A DNA stretch of 31,747 bases from an uncultured Dorea sp. (GCA_910586965.1 CAJUMF010000029.1:10327-42073), one strand, 5' to 3'; shown: positions 1-8,652, counted from the stretch's first letter. Notes: generated by a model from the sequence alone, not told the origin. A program made the numbers and translations.

Positions 1-266
1 GCGAGAATATTGGTTGCCAGCACATTTAAGACCACGTATTTCAAGGTAAATATCATGGATTTGAAATAATCCGGGTCGTCGGTAAATAATTCGATATAAT
101 TCTTAACTCCTACAAATTCTTTCGTCTTACTGATTCCATCCCAGTTAAACAGTGAATAATATGCTCCTGTTATGAAAGGCAGGATAAAAAATATAAAGTA
201 TAAGATTAAAAGCGGCATGACGAAAATTACGGCCTCTTTTATCATTTCATTCCTTTTTTTCTTCAT
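1..266 (-). CDS. ABC sugar transporter permease, N-terminal part (cut by window edge)
   Basis: The first 88 codons of an inner-membrane permease of the MalF/UgpA/MsmF type, which would pass a sugar or oligosaccharide delivered by the binding protein encoded just upstream. The ATG at 266-264 is preceded by GGAAAGG. The N-terminus is basic (MKKKRNEMIKE), followed by one hydrophobic segment (about residues 11-35) and the family-typical stretch 'YYSLFNWDGIS...FVGVKNYIELF', then the start of a second membrane segment where the window ends. The gene lies 95 bases downstream of the binding-protein gene with a hairpin between them. The second permease expected for this family would lie beyond the window. 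The substrate is not readable from this fragment. Confidence 0.9.
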   Translation of the reverse strand, partial: MKKKRNEMIKEAVIFVMPLLILYFIFFILPFITGAYYSLFNWDGISKTKEFVGVKNYIELFTDDPDYFKSMIFTLKYVVLNVLATNIL

Positions 267-318
267 TTTTCGGTAATCCTTTCCTGAAAATACAGCCTGA
301 ATCATTCAAAATGGGTAC

Positions 319-346
319 AAAAAGGGCACTGCCTGCGACAGTGCCC
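319..346 (-). terminator. Intercistronic hairpin after the binding-protein gene
   Basis: A perfect 8-bp inverted repeat (GGGCACTG at 324-331, CAGTGCCC at 339-346, 7-base loop), followed on the minus strand by TTTTT (323-319). It sits between the binding-protein gene and its permease. In this position it would act as a partial terminator or 3' stabiliser, giving more binding protein than permease. That role is inferred from position. Confidence 0.75.
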
Positions 347-361
347 TCCTGCCCGACAAAC

Positions 362-1639
362 TTACTGATTTGTCCCTGCAAGTTTTCCCCACAAATCATC
401 CAGTGACTGCAATGTGCCGTCTACATCGCCTTTTCCGTCAGAGATATACTCCTGTAGCTTTTTGCCGGATTCATTGTAGAATCCGTCCGGCCACAGCGGC
501 CATGACCAAAGGCCGGTATTGTTATCGGTAATATACTGTGCCACATCTTTGGAAAGCGGGTTGGTTCCTTCAAATTCCATATCCTTCATTGCCGGAATGA
601 CCTGACATTCTTTCAAAAGGAAATTCCTTCCGGCATCACTGGTAACAATCCAGTTCAGGATATCTTTGGCAACATCCGGATGCTCGGATGTGTTTGACAC
701 ATGCCATGTTCCGTTTACGTCCGCAGCCATCTTTGTATCTGCCGCATCATCTGTAATCGGAAGTGCGAATAAGCCGACTTCCATATCCGGGGCAATCTGT
801 GAAATCGTATCGTAAGCCCAGATGCCCTCGAACATCATTGCCTGCTTTCCCTGGGCGAACATTGCTGCCGCCTCATTCCAGCTTGCGTCCAGGGGCTTAT
901 CCTGTCCGTACTCCAGCATCAGGTCAAGGACTTTCATGATATCTTTCATCTCTTCAGTCCCGGCAATGGTTGTGCCGCCCTTTTTCAGGCTTTCAATATA
1001 TTCTGTCGTGTTCTCCGTATTGGCAAATGCGTAGTTGAAGAACTGCCCCAGCAGCCAGTCGTCTTTAAACTGATTGGTAAAGGGTACGATATCGTTGCTT
1101 TTCAAGACTTTGCAAACCTCTTCCAGCTCGCTGACTGTTGTCGGAATCTTCAGGTTAAGGTCTTTAAAAATCTTCTTGTTATATACGATGCCGTTTCCTG
1201 ACATCTGTACCGGAAGTCCTACAACCTTGCCGTCCAGGGATACACATTCCTTCGCGCCGTCCGCGATATTCGCGACAGATTCCTGGTCCGAAAGATCCGT
1301 GATATACTCTTTATATGTATTGATCTCGTTATATCCTGCCGTCATAAATACGTCCGGCATATCTCCTGATGACGCTTTCGTTTTCAGGATATCATAATAG
1401 TCGTCGCCGATGACTTCTACTTCAATCTTTACATTCGGATGCTCTTCTTCGTATGCCTTTGCCATGTTCTTTACCTGCTCCGCATACTCTACCTGAAACT
1501 GCATCCATCTAAGTGTTACTTCCTCCCCGCCGGACCCTTCAGAATCCCCGGCTCCCGCCTGACCGACGCCGGAACAGCCGACAGCTAAGGACATTACAAT
1601 TATTCCCGTCAATAGAAGACTTACCAGTCTTTTCTTCAT
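362..1639 (-). CDS. Sugar ABC transporter substrate-binding lipoprotein (family 1)
   Basis: An extracellular solute-binding protein that captures a carbohydrate and delivers it to the permease encoded downstream. The start chosen is the ATG at 1639-1637, with GGAGGAAAG just upstream; an in-frame ATG five codons earlier lies within that ribosome site. The N-terminus is a lipoprotein signal: MKKR, a hydrophobic core, then a lipobox-like LAVGC with the lipidated Cys near residue 22. A Gly/Ser/Glu-rich linker leads into the binding fold ('TLRWMQFQVEYAEQVKNMAKAYEEEHPNVKIEVE', 'GKQAMMFEGIWAY', 'WPLWPDGFYNESG'). The length of about 425 aa is normal for the family. It is transcribed away from the yesM/yesN-type pair, which probably controls it. 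The sugar cannot be named. Confidence 0.93.
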   Translation of the reverse strand: MKKRLVSLLLTGIIVMSLAVGCSGVGQAGAGDSEGSGGEEVTLRWMQFQVEYAEQVKNMAKAYEEEHPNVKIEVEVIGDDYYDILKTKASSGDMPDVFMTAGYNEINTYKEYITDLSDQESVANIADGAKECVSLDGKVVGLPVQMSGNGIVYNKKIFKDLNLKIPTTVSELEEVCKVLKSNDIVPFTNQFKDDWLLGQFFNYAFANTENTTEYIESLKKGGTTIAGTEEMKDIMKVLDLMLEYGQDKPLDASWNEAAAMFAQGKQAMMFEGIWAYDTISQIAPDMEVGLFALPITDDAADTKMAADVNGTWHVSNTSEHPDVAKDILNWIVTSDAGRNFLLKECQVIPAMKDMEFEGTNPLSKDVAQYITDNNTGLWSWPLWPDGFYNESGKKLQEYISDGKGDVDGTLQSLDDLWGKLAGTNQ

Positions 1640-1695
1640 TTTGCTTTCCTCCATTCAATTCTTTTTCATGTCTGCAAACATTTTTTATGGTTATT

Positions 1696-1723
1696 ATTAT
1701 ATATTGATTTCCGGGACTTGTAA
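1696..1723 (-). promoter_or_regulatory. Probable promoter of the binding-protein gene
   Basis: On the minus strand TATAAT (1701-1696) lies 16 bases from a weak TTACAA (1723-1718). The poor -35 box suggests that an activator is needed. The 16-base spacer is exactly the first copy of the repeated element described separately. Confidence 0.45.
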
Positions 1724-1768
1724 CCGTACAATGTTGACCCATACTGGTAATTTATTGATTTCCCGGAC
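1702..1768. repeat. Two copies of a 16-bp element in the divergent regulatory region
   Basis: TATTGATTTCCGGGAC (1702-1717) and TATTGATTTCCCGGAC (1753-1768) match at 15 of 16 bases in the same orientation, with starts 51 bp apart, close to five helical turns. They lie between the divergent binding-protein and kinase genes. They are good candidates for binding sites of the AraC-type response regulator encoded at 3682-4416. Confidence 0.6.
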
Positions 1769-1790
1769 AAATTTATATCATTAAGTTGCA

Positions 1791-1819
1791 TTGCGCCGAT
1801 TGTTTTTATTTTATATAAT
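1791..1819 (+). promoter_or_regulatory. Probable sigma-A promoter of the sensor kinase gene
   Basis: TTGCGC (1791-1796), a 17-base spacer and a consensus TATAAT (1814-1819) would start transcription near 1826, about 27 bases before the first possible start codon. Confidence 0.5.
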
Positions 1820-1852
1820 AATGTTGTACAAAATACTACATATAAAAAGGAA

Positions 1853-3667
1853 GTGCTTATATTAAAACAAAAAATGCGGGCAGTATGCTCCTGGATCAGT
1901 AAATCCTTTTCGCGTAAAATCATGCTGACAATGTTTTTATGCATGTCGCTTATCATCCTGTTCTCCAGCGTTATTTATTATTACAGTACTACAAGACTTC
2001 TCCAAAATGAATATATCCGCTCCAATGAACAGCTCCTGAATGAAGTGAACCAGAGCATTAACCGTTATTATACACAGTTAGACGAGGTTACCCGTTCTCT
2101 ATACAGCGACAATACTTTTATCGATAATCTCCGGAGGCACCGGAGCGATTATGTCTCTGTCGATTACAATGAACGCGCGGTCAAAAACATCCTGCATTCC
2201 GATGATGCAATCCAATATATCTATTTTTACGACCCTTACACAAGGAACCTCTATTCTTTCTCAAGGGAAAATGTCAGCTATGCGCCCTGCCCCCGATTGG
2301 AGCAGGAAGACTGGTACCAAAAGACAGTTCAGAATAAGAACTATTTTTATATGGCACCCCTTCATACATTTACTAACTACAATCATTTTGGCACGGTAAA
2401 GGAGGAGACGGTTTTTTCTGTGAACAGAGCCTTGCGGTATTACGCCACCGGCGAGGTGATCGGTATCTTATCCATCTCGTATGATACCAGCTATCTGGAG
2501 AAGATAAGCGTGAATTTAAGAAACTCCGGCGGGTATATTTCCATCTTGAACCAGGATATGTCTCCGATGCTGTCGGACTATCCCGGTCTGTCCATACCCG
2601 AAACAGCCAAGACCCAAATACAGCATACAGACAGCATACAGGGGCATTTTATTTACCGTGCTGACGGGATACAGCGGATACTTCTGTGGGATAAACTGGA
2701 GGATACTTATCTGTTAAAGGATATCCCTCTGGAAGAGCTGACAAAAAATGCATTAATCGTTTCACGGCTCACGGTCATTTTTTTAGTTGTCGTATTGGTC
2801 TTATCTGTTGCGGCAGCAATGTATTTTTCGCGCTCCGCCACGCGCCGCCTGAGTATGCTTTCAAAGAATATTTCTGCGTTCGGGAATGACAATCTGGAAA
2901 TATGTACGGAGGATTACGGTTCCGACGAGATTGGGATGACGGCCGGCTCTTTCCGGGACATGACGAATCGGATCAACACGCTGATCAATCTGGAATACAA
3001 GGCCAAGGTAATGCAGAAGACCGCCGAGTTACAGGCATTACAGGCGCAGATTAAACCGCACTTTATTAACAATGCATTGCAGGCGCTTGGAACTTTAGGG
3101 CTAAAAAAGGGTGTGACCGAAGTATACTCCATGGCAGGCGCGCTTGCCCAGATGCTCCGTTATACACTAAAGCCCGCGGCTCAGCTCGTTCCGCTGAAAC
3201 AGGAAATTGAAAATATGAATAATTATCTGTATATCCAGAGGATTCTCTGGAATGACCGCTTGAAAGTAGAGGTTGACACCGATAAGAGCCTGGAAGAACG
3301 TCTGGTTCCGGTATTCATCTTACAGCCTTTAGTTGAAAATTCGATTAAGCATGGGCTTGACGACTGCACCGACGGACTTATCACGATCAGAATCCATATG
3401 GCAGCAGAAGGACTTTCTATTGAGATTGCCGACAATGGACGGGGAATCTCGCCCTGCAGCCTGGATATGCTGAAAGAGTGGCTGCGGGAAGACACAAATT
3501 CTCCTGAAAACGAACATATCGGGATTCGCAATATTGTAGGGAGAATGAAGTTGCTTTATGGGGAAAACGCTGAGTTCTCCATCGACTGCCCGGCTGAAGG
3601 AGGAACTCGTATCCGCATTGTATTGCCGGACGAGTCGGATAGTCTTAATTCCGGATACAAAAGATAA
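1853..3667 (+). CDS. YesM-type membrane sensor histidine kinase
   Basis: Membrane histidine kinase expected to sense an extracellular signal, probably linked to the sugar transporter, and phosphorylate the response regulator encoded 14 bases downstream. A first membrane helix (about residues 24-45) is followed by a ~250-residue outer sensor region, a second helix (about 302-324), a HAMP segment, and the His_kinase domain with the phosphoacceptor motif 'QAQIKPHFINNALQALG' (His403 counting from the GTG). The ATP-binding part shows 'LVENSIKHG', 'DNGRGIS' and 'GIRNIVGRM'. The start is uncertain: GTG 1853 lies directly against AAAAAGGA, while ATG 1874 lies about 21 bases from it. Family members usually have N-P-H-F-L at the motif; here it is KPHFI, which keeps the His. 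Confidence 0.92.
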   Translation: MLILKQKMRAVCSWISKSFSRKIMLTMFLCMSLIILFSSVIYYYSTTRLLQNEYIRSNEQLLNEVNQSINRYYTQLDEVTRSLYSDNTFIDNLRRHRSDYVSVDYNERAVKNILHSDDAIQYIYFYDPYTRNLYSFSRENVSYAPCPRLEQEDWYQKTVQNKNYFYMAPLHTFTNYNHFGTVKEETVFSVNRALRYYATGEVIGILSISYDTSYLEKISVNLRNSGGYISILNQDMSPMLSDYPGLSIPETAKTQIQHTDSIQGHFIYRADGIQRILLWDKLEDTYLLKDIPLEELTKNALIVSRLTVIFLVVVLVLSVAAAMYFSRSATRRLSMLSKNISAFGNDNLEICTEDYGSDEIGMTAGSFRDMTNRINTLINLEYKAKVMQKTAELQALQAQIKPHFINNALQALGTLGLKKGVTEVYSMAGALAQMLRYTLKPAAQLVPLKQEIENMNNYLYIQRILWNDRLKVEVDTDKSLEERLVPVFILQPLVENSIKHGLDDCTDGLITIRIHMAAEGLSIEIADNGRGISPCSLDMLKEWLREDTNSPENEHIGIRNIVGRMKLLYGENAEFSIDCPAEGGTRIRIVLPDESDSLNSGYKR

Positions 3668-3681
3668 AGGAGGAGCAGGTA

Positions 3682-4416
3682 ATGTACAAGGTACTGATCA
3701 TTGATGATGTCGTGCTTGTCCGGGATGCGATAAAACTTCTCGGACAATGGGAATTATTCGGGATCACTGAGATTTTCGAGGCCGGGAACGCAGAGGAAGG
3801 AATGAGGCTTATTTATCAGGAAAGACCGGAGCTTATCATCACGGATATGAAAATGCCTGTGATGGATGGAACCGCCCTTTTGACGCGGCTGGATGAAGAA
3901 CAGATTAAAAGTAAGGTCATTGTCATAAGCGACTACAGCGATTTCAAATATACCAGGCTGGCAATCCAGTCAAAAGTAATTGATTATATTTTGAAACCGA
4001 TCGACCCGCAGGATCTTAATAACTCTATCGCGGCAGCCATGACGGAGATTGAAAAGGAATTCCCTGCCTCTGGCATCATCCGTGAAGATTCTGCCGCTAC
4101 GGGGAATCCGCCGATTAATGAGGTGCTCCATTATATCGGAAAGCATTACATGGAAGACCTCTCCCTGTCATCGCTGGCAGATACTTTCTTTCTGAGTAAA
4201 GAGCACTTGTCCCGGCTTTTTAAAAGGGAAACCGGGACAAATCTTTTTTCTTATATTATGGAATTAAAGCTTAATGATGCAAAAGAACTTCATTCGTCTA
4301 CCGAAATGACTCTGGAGGAGATTGCTTTTAAGCTTGGTTTCAGCAATGGGAACTATTTCAGCAAGGTATTCAAGAAGAATACCGGACAGAGCCCGCGGGA
4401 ATACAGGTCGACTTAA
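3682..4416 (+). CDS. YesN-type response regulator (receiver + AraC DNA-binding domain)
   Basis: Cytoplasmic transcription activator paired with the preceding kinase. The receiver domain (residues 1-120) has the acidic pocket 'IIDD', phosphoacceptor Asp55 in 'IITDMKMPVMDG' and Lys in 'DYILKPID'. A C-terminal AraC-type double helix-turn-helix (about 147-244) includes 'LSLSSLADTFFLSKEHLSRLFKRETG' and 'EIAFKLGFSNGNYFSKVFKKNTGQSPREYR'. AAAGGAGGAGCAGG precedes the ATG. At 244 aa it is shorter than many YesN proteins because the linker between the domains is short. It probably binds the repeated element at 1702-1768. Its stop codon overlaps that of the convergent glycosidase gene. Confidence 0.93.
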   Translation: MYKVLIIDDVVLVRDAIKLLGQWELFGITEIFEAGNAEEGMRLIYQERPELIITDMKMPVMDGTALLTRLDEEQIKSKVIVISDYSDFKYTRLAIQSKVIDYILKPIDPQDLNNSIAAAMTEIEKEFPASGIIREDSAATGNPPINEVLHYIGKHYMEDLSLSSLADTFFLSKEHLSRLFKRETGTNLFSYIMELKLNDAKELHSSTEMTLEEIAFKLGFSNGNYFSKVFKKNTGQSPREYRST

Positions 4417-5915
4417 ATTGAACCGGCAGATGCCTGTTTCACGCCGTCTACCGTTACCCATAGCCCTGTCCCGTTTTGATAGCGGGTTCCGTCTTTATCA
4501 AATGCAATGGTAATCTTGTGGTTTTTATACGGCAGGTCTTCCAACATAAAGTAATCCCACATTCCCCGTGGGAGCAATGGATGGATGCTGAGCTTTTTTT
4601 CCTCTGTAATTTTAACTCCGCAGATTCCGCGGATAACGAGGTCACAAAATGCGGAGTGGTTATAATCCTTTCCCCTCTCGCAGCCCCCTTTGTCTTTTGG
4701 CCAGTTCCATTCCGCCAGTATTTTCCTTGAAAGCCACTCCCCGGTAACCGGGTCAAGATTTTCATCCAGCCAGTTTACTTTTTTCCCGTCTTCCCTTATC
4801 CGGTAGTGGCTGGCTGCATATGCCTTCATCAATGCCATAAAATCATGCTTGCCTATATTTTTTGAACCTCCGTTCTGCAGGACGCGAATCATGCTGTTCA
4901 GTATCTGTGTGGTGGCAAATGGCCATACCGGCCCGTTCCACAGACATTCATGGTCTGTTGGTTTCATGTAGGCAGGATGGGTCTTTTCAGCGGTACCCGG
5001 CCCGAAAGGTGTGCCGAAATACCGGCTGTCCATCAAAAACTGCCAGGCATCATCATAGGAAGTATCCGGGATTCCCATATCCCATGGGATATATCCAATG
5101 GCCTCTCTTACGTTGTGCTCTTCCGATATATCATTAAAATCAGCGGATACCAATCTGCTGTCCTTTGTGTCCAGCGGAATCACTTTAAAAAAGCGGTCAT
5201 TTTTATCCCAAAGCATAGACAGCATCGTTTGTTTCAGACGCTCTGCTTTCTCCCGGTATGATTTTGCCGTCTCAGGCCGCCCGGCCCACTCGGATATCTT
5301 TGCTATGGCAGCCGCGTTGGCGTACATATAGCTGTTTAAGGTAGGGCGCAACCCTTTCCCGCTAATTGACCTTTCCATGGCATCCCGGTCATCGTCTGAC
5401 CAGAACAATCCGTATGGGGTAAGATTGGTGCTTTCTACTCTCTGATAATAACGGATAAACGCATCAAGATACGGGATTGCTATATCTTTGTCGTCCGTTA
5501 GCAGCGCCTGTTCATAAATCGTGCGGATGATCCACGAAGAATAGGAATATTCGTCGCCGCTGCCATGGAACCAGAAATTGATGTATTCTTTTGAAAGCTC
5601 CCGGTCTCTTTTCATCCATCTTGCCTCCGACAGATGGTGGCTGCCGGCACAGTTGATTGAATTATACGGCCCCGCCCAGGGAACGTCCGCGAGAAACTCT
5701 GTGATGATCCGCCCTTCTTCTGTCTGCTTGATATGTTTCCGGAAAAGCCACCAGCGGAAATAATAGATTTCCTCTATTGTTTTATCCGGACACTCAAAAC
5801 AGGGAACTTCCCGGCTCATCCATTCTTGCGTTTCGGAATTAGAAATCATCTGTACAATGATTTCGTCATCGTTCTGATTAAATTTTTGCACATATTCTTT
5901 CCAATTATTTAACAT
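4413..5915 (-). CDS. Six-hairpin glycoside hydrolase (MGH1/GH63-like)
   Basis: A predicted cytoplasmic glycosidase with no signal peptide, likely to cleave the sugar brought in by the neighbouring transporter. Recognisable segments are 'GPYNSINCAGSHHLSEARWM' (about residue 82), 'LTPYGLFWSDDDRDAME', 'RPTLNSYMYANA' and 'HECLWNGPVWPFATTQILNSM' (about residues 316-336). The last resembles the W-x-GP-x-W motif of GH63/GH37 and mannosylglycerate hydrolase-type (alpha/alpha)6 barrels. AAGGAG precedes ATG 5915. The gene is convergent with the response-regulator gene (stop codons overlap) and divergent from an AraC regulator. The fold assignment is fairly confident; the exact family and substrate are not. 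Confidence 0.78.
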   Translation of the reverse strand: MLNNWKEYVQKFNQNDDEIIVQMISNSETQEWMSREVPCFECPDKTIEEIYYFRWWLFRKHIKQTEEGRIITEFLADVPWAGPYNSINCAGSHHLSEARWMKRDRELSKEYINFWFHGSGDEYSYSSWIIRTIYEQALLTDDKDIAIPYLDAFIRYYQRVESTNLTPYGLFWSDDDRDAMERSISGKGLRPTLNSYMYANAAAIAKISEWAGRPETAKSYREKAERLKQTMLSMLWDKNDRFFKVIPLDTKDSRLVSADFNDISEEHNVREAIGYIPWDMGIPDTSYDDAWQFLMDSRYFGTPFGPGTAEKTHPAYMKPTDHECLWNGPVWPFATTQILNSMIRVLQNGGSKNIGKHDFMALMKAYAASHYRIREDGKKVNWLDENLDPVTGEWLSRKILAEWNWPKDKGGCERGKDYNHSAFCDLVIRGICGVKITEEKKLSIHPLLPRGMWDYFMLEDLPYKNHKITIAFDKDGTRYQNGTGLWVTVDGVKQASAGSI

Positions 5916-5972
5916 TTTTTACTCCTTATGTGTATACCAAGTAACTGTGGGTAAACAACAACTATATCAAAG

Positions 5973-6000
5973 ATTATAGGTTAAGCGGCAATAAAAACAA
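5973..6000 (-). promoter_or_regulatory. Probable promoter of the glycosidase gene
   Basis: On the minus strand TTGTTT (6000-5995), a 16-base spacer and a consensus TATAAT (5978-5973) lie 58 bases before the start codon. The rest of the 225-base divergent gap is very AT-rich and has the 13-mer TATTATTATATAA twice (6016-6028 and 6052-6064). Confidence 0.5.
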
Positions 6001-6140
6001 TGGACAAACTAAACGTATTATTATATAATTTTAACACTGATAAATGCAAAATATTATTATATAAAGTATAAATATTTGCGCTATTTTTATATTTTCTGAA
6101 TTGATTATTGTATTATCTTACTATTTATGAGGTGACAGAA

Positions 6141-7061
6141 TTGAAATATTTATCCATCTATGCTCCGCCCTATCCGTTTTTCTTATATTCCGGCGATGCT
6201 TTATACCGACCCGGCGACAGTCACGGCCATCGCTCGCAAACCGGTGTTTTTGATATTTTATTTGTAGAATACGGCTGTTTATACATGAAGGAAGACGAAG
6301 AGACTTATACAGTTAAAAAGAATGAAATGCTTTTGCTTTCCCCGCTGAATACTCATCGGGCTTATAAACGCTGTACGGAAGAGACATATTTTCACTGGCT
6401 CCACTTTAATACGGCTGCGCCGGCAAATATTTCCAGCACATTGCATAAAAGTGCGGAACCCGGCACAATTAAGGCGCATCCCGGCTGCAGTACGGAAAAT
6501 CCTGAGATTTATAACATACCCGTGCACCAGAGGATGAGTGATGAAATCGCAGATAAGGTTTATGGAAACCTACGTTCTTTGGAAACGTATAGTATCAACA
6601 GGTATCAGAAGGGAGCTATGAGGACAAAAGCTCCTGCTTTGCAGAAAGACCGGCTGAAACAGCAGGAGATATTTCTTGATATCCTGTCGTCCATAGTCAT
6701 TCATGAGGGGAATCGCACGGGCGGCCGAATCGCACACACGATCATGCAGCTTATATTGTCTGATTACGCAAGGAAACTTACGCTAAATGATATGGCGGAG
6801 GCAGCGAATTGCCATCCTGTCCATGCAATTCGCTGCTTTCAGGCGGAATATGGGACCACACCGGGCAAAGCGCTCATCACTGCCCGGTTAAATGAGGCAG
6901 AAAAGTTATTGAAAACAACGGCTTTAACCTGCGAAGAGATCAGTAAGACCGTCGGCTTTTCTTCCCCCTATTATTTTAATAAAGTGTTTAAGGGGCAGTT
7001 TCAAATGCCGCCGCTAAAGTACCGGAAATCTGTATCGGAAAAAGTTTTCGATATACCGTAA
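6141..7061 (+). CDS. Cupin-AraC family transcription regulator
   Basis: Ligand-sensing transcription factor, probably controlling the divergent glycosidase and perhaps the transporter. The start chosen is TTG 6141, which follows GAGGTGA (6129-6135) at 5 bases; a more upstream TTG at 6108 has no ribosome site. The N-terminal cupin-like sensor includes 'DILFVEYGCLYMKEDEETY' and 'EMLLLSPLNTHRAY'. A poorly conserved middle of about 110 residues follows, then a C-terminal AraC double helix-turn-helix ('LTLNDMAEAANCHPVHAIRCFQ' and 'EEISKTVGFSSPYYFNKVFK'). The roughly 306-aa length fits the family. The ligand is unknown, presumably a sugar. Confidence 0.87.
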   Translation: MKYLSIYAPPYPFFLYSGDALYRPGDSHGHRSQTGVFDILFVEYGCLYMKEDEETYTVKKNEMLLLSPLNTHRAYKRCTEETYFHWLHFNTAAPANISSTLHKSAEPGTIKAHPGCSTENPEIYNIPVHQRMSDEIADKVYGNLRSLETYSINRYQKGAMRTKAPALQKDRLKQQEIFLDILSSIVIHEGNRTGGRIAHTIMQLILSDYARKLTLNDMAEAANCHPVHAIRCFQAEYGTTPGKALITARLNEAEKLLKTTALTCEEISKTVGFSSPYYFNKVFKGQFQMPPLKYRKSVSEKVFDIP

Positions 7062-7068
7062 ACTTTTG

Positions 7069-7097
7069 TTGAAATTATTAAAAGATTTCAGTATAAT
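7069..7097 (+). promoter_or_regulatory. Sigma-A promoter of the first MATE gene
   Basis: TTGAAA (7069-7074), exactly 17 bases, then TATAAT (7092-7097). A short inverted repeat, TGAAAT (7070-7075) and ATTTCA (7085-7090), lies across the -35 and spacer and may be an operator. Confidence 0.7.
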
Positions 7098-7135
7098 GGA
7101 AAATTACTACTATAGGTTTAAGGAAGTGCTTTGCT

Positions 7136-8512
7136 ATGAACCAGTTAAAGAAATTATTCGCCCCGGTGGATATGACGGCAGGGAAACCGTGGGAGGATAT
7201 CGTGATTTTTACCGTGCCGATGTTAATCGGCAACATCGCCCAGCAGCTCTACAATACGGTGGACAGCGTAGTAGTCGGCCAGTTCGTGGGGGATAATGCG
7301 CTGGCGGCGGTAGGGAGCGCCGGGCCTATCTTGAATCTCCTGATTGTTTTGTTTGTGGGCATCAGCGTGGGAGCGGGCATCATGGTGTCTCAGTATCTGG
7401 GTGCGCGCAACCGGGAGGCGCTGTCTATGACCATCGGAACCTGTATCGTGCTGACGGGAATTGCCTCTCTTGTTGTCATGGTGTTTGCCACGATTGCGGT
7501 GCGGCCCATGCTGGAGCTTTTAAACACGCCGGAGTCTATCATCGGCTGGTGTACTTCGTATCTTCGGATTCTCTTTATCGGCGTGGCGGGCTGCGCGTAC
7601 TATAATATACTGAGCGGCATCTTAAGGGGGCTTGGGGATTCCATGTCGGCGCTCTTGTATCTGCTTGTGGCGAGCGGTCTCAACATCGTGCTTGACCTCT
7701 TTTTTGTGGTGCAGATGGATATGGGGGTGTCCGGCGTTGCGCTTGCGACGGCGATTGCCCAGGGAGTCTCTGCGCTTTTGTGTCTTTTGAGGCTTACGAA
7801 ACTGAGAGAGCTATTTGAACTGAAATGGAAATATATCCGCCTGTTTAAAAGCCATGTGAAGAATATCATCCGCCTGGGCGTACCTTCCGGGCTGACCCAG
7901 GCGATCATGTCCATGTCCATGCTGGTGGTGCAGTCGTTAACCAACAGTTTCGGGGAGATGTTTATTGCGGCAAATGTAATCGTCATGCGGGTGGACGGGT
8001 TTGCCATGATGCCGAACTTTTCCTTCGGAACGGCGATGACTACCTACGCCGGGCAGAATGTGGGCGCCGGAAAGTATGACCGAGTAGTAAAAGGGGCAAA
8101 ACAGGGAACCGCGATTGCCGTGGGGACGGCGGCGGTTATCGTTGTGCTGATACTCGCATTCGGAAGGCAGCTTATGCAGATATTTACCGATACGCCTGAA
8201 CTGGTTACTCTCAGTATGAATATGATGCGGATTCTGGCGGTAGGTTACATAGCGGTGGCGGTGACACAGACCCTCTCCGGCGTGATGCGCGGGGCGGGGG
8301 ATACCATGACGCCGATGTGGATTTCCATGGTGACGACGGTGCTGATTCGTGTGCCGCTAGCTTACGGGCTGGTGTATCTGACGAAGACGCCTGCGCTCCC
8401 TCAGGGCGAGAGGGCGTGCCTGTTTATCTCCCTTTTGATATCCTGGGTGCTGGGAGCGGTGATTACCGGGATTTTTTATAAGAGAGGGAAATGGAGAGGA
8501 AAAGCGGTCTGA
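7136..8512 (+). CDS. MATE family efflux transporter
   Basis: A 12-helix inner-membrane exporter that uses Na+ or H+ to expel organic cations, drugs or metabolites. Family features include the N-terminal 'GKPWEDIVIFTVPMLIGNIAQQLYNTVDSVVVGQFVG', the internal repeat start 'IRLGVPSGLTQAIMSMSMLVVQ' near the middle, and 'GVMRGAGDTMTPMWISM' in the second half. The length of 458 aa is typical. AAGGAAG precedes ATG 7136. It appears to be a single-gene unit with its own promoter and a terminator at 8607. The substrate is not predictable; a second MATE gene in this window is at 17979. Confidence 0.92.
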   Translation: MNQLKKLFAPVDMTAGKPWEDIVIFTVPMLIGNIAQQLYNTVDSVVVGQFVGDNALAAVGSAGPILNLLIVLFVGISVGAGIMVSQYLGARNREALSMTIGTCIVLTGIASLVVMVFATIAVRPMLELLNTPESIIGWCTSYLRILFIGVAGCAYYNILSGILRGLGDSMSALLYLLVASGLNIVLDLFFVVQMDMGVSGVALATAIAQGVSALLCLLRLTKLRELFELKWKYIRLFKSHVKNIIRLGVPSGLTQAIMSMSMLVVQSLTNSFGEMFIAANVIVMRVDGFAMMPNFSFGTAMTTYAGQNVGAGKYDRVVKGAKQGTAIAVGTAAVIVVLILAFGRQLMQIFTDTPELVTLSMNMMRILAVGYIAVAVTQTLSGVMRGAGDTMTPMWISMVTTVLIRVPLAYGLVYLTKTPALPQGERACLFISLLISWVLGAVITGIFYKRGKWRGKAV

Positions 8513-8606
8513 TAAAATTGGAAGATTCTTAAGAAAAGGACAAATAGTCAGAAATTGTTTGTATTTAATTAACAGAATACAGTCGGCATAGAAATATTCA
8601 GAGGAT

Positions 8607-8643
8607 AAACTTCCGGGTCATAGTTGAGATTCGGAAGTTTTTT
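8607..8643 (+). terminator. Rho-independent terminator after the MATE gene
   Basis: AAACTTCCG (8607-8615) pairs perfectly with CGGAAGTTT (8632-8640) across a 16-base loop; the run of T continues to 8643. The 3' half also carries the -35 box and spacer of the next promoter. Confidence 0.75.
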
Positions 8644-8652
8644 GTGTATACT
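8624..8652 (+). promoter_or_regulatory. Promoter of the GntR regulator gene, inside the terminator
   Basis: TTGAGA (8624-8629), 17 bases, TATACT (8647-8652). The spacer contains the 3' arm of the preceding terminator, so the two elements share DNA. Confidence 0.55.

Noticed and set aside
6016..6064. 13-mer TATTATTATATAA repeated 36 bp apart in the AraC/glycosidase divergent gap.
   Set aside because: The region is nearly all A/T, so such a repeat can arise by chance; mentioned with the promoter only.
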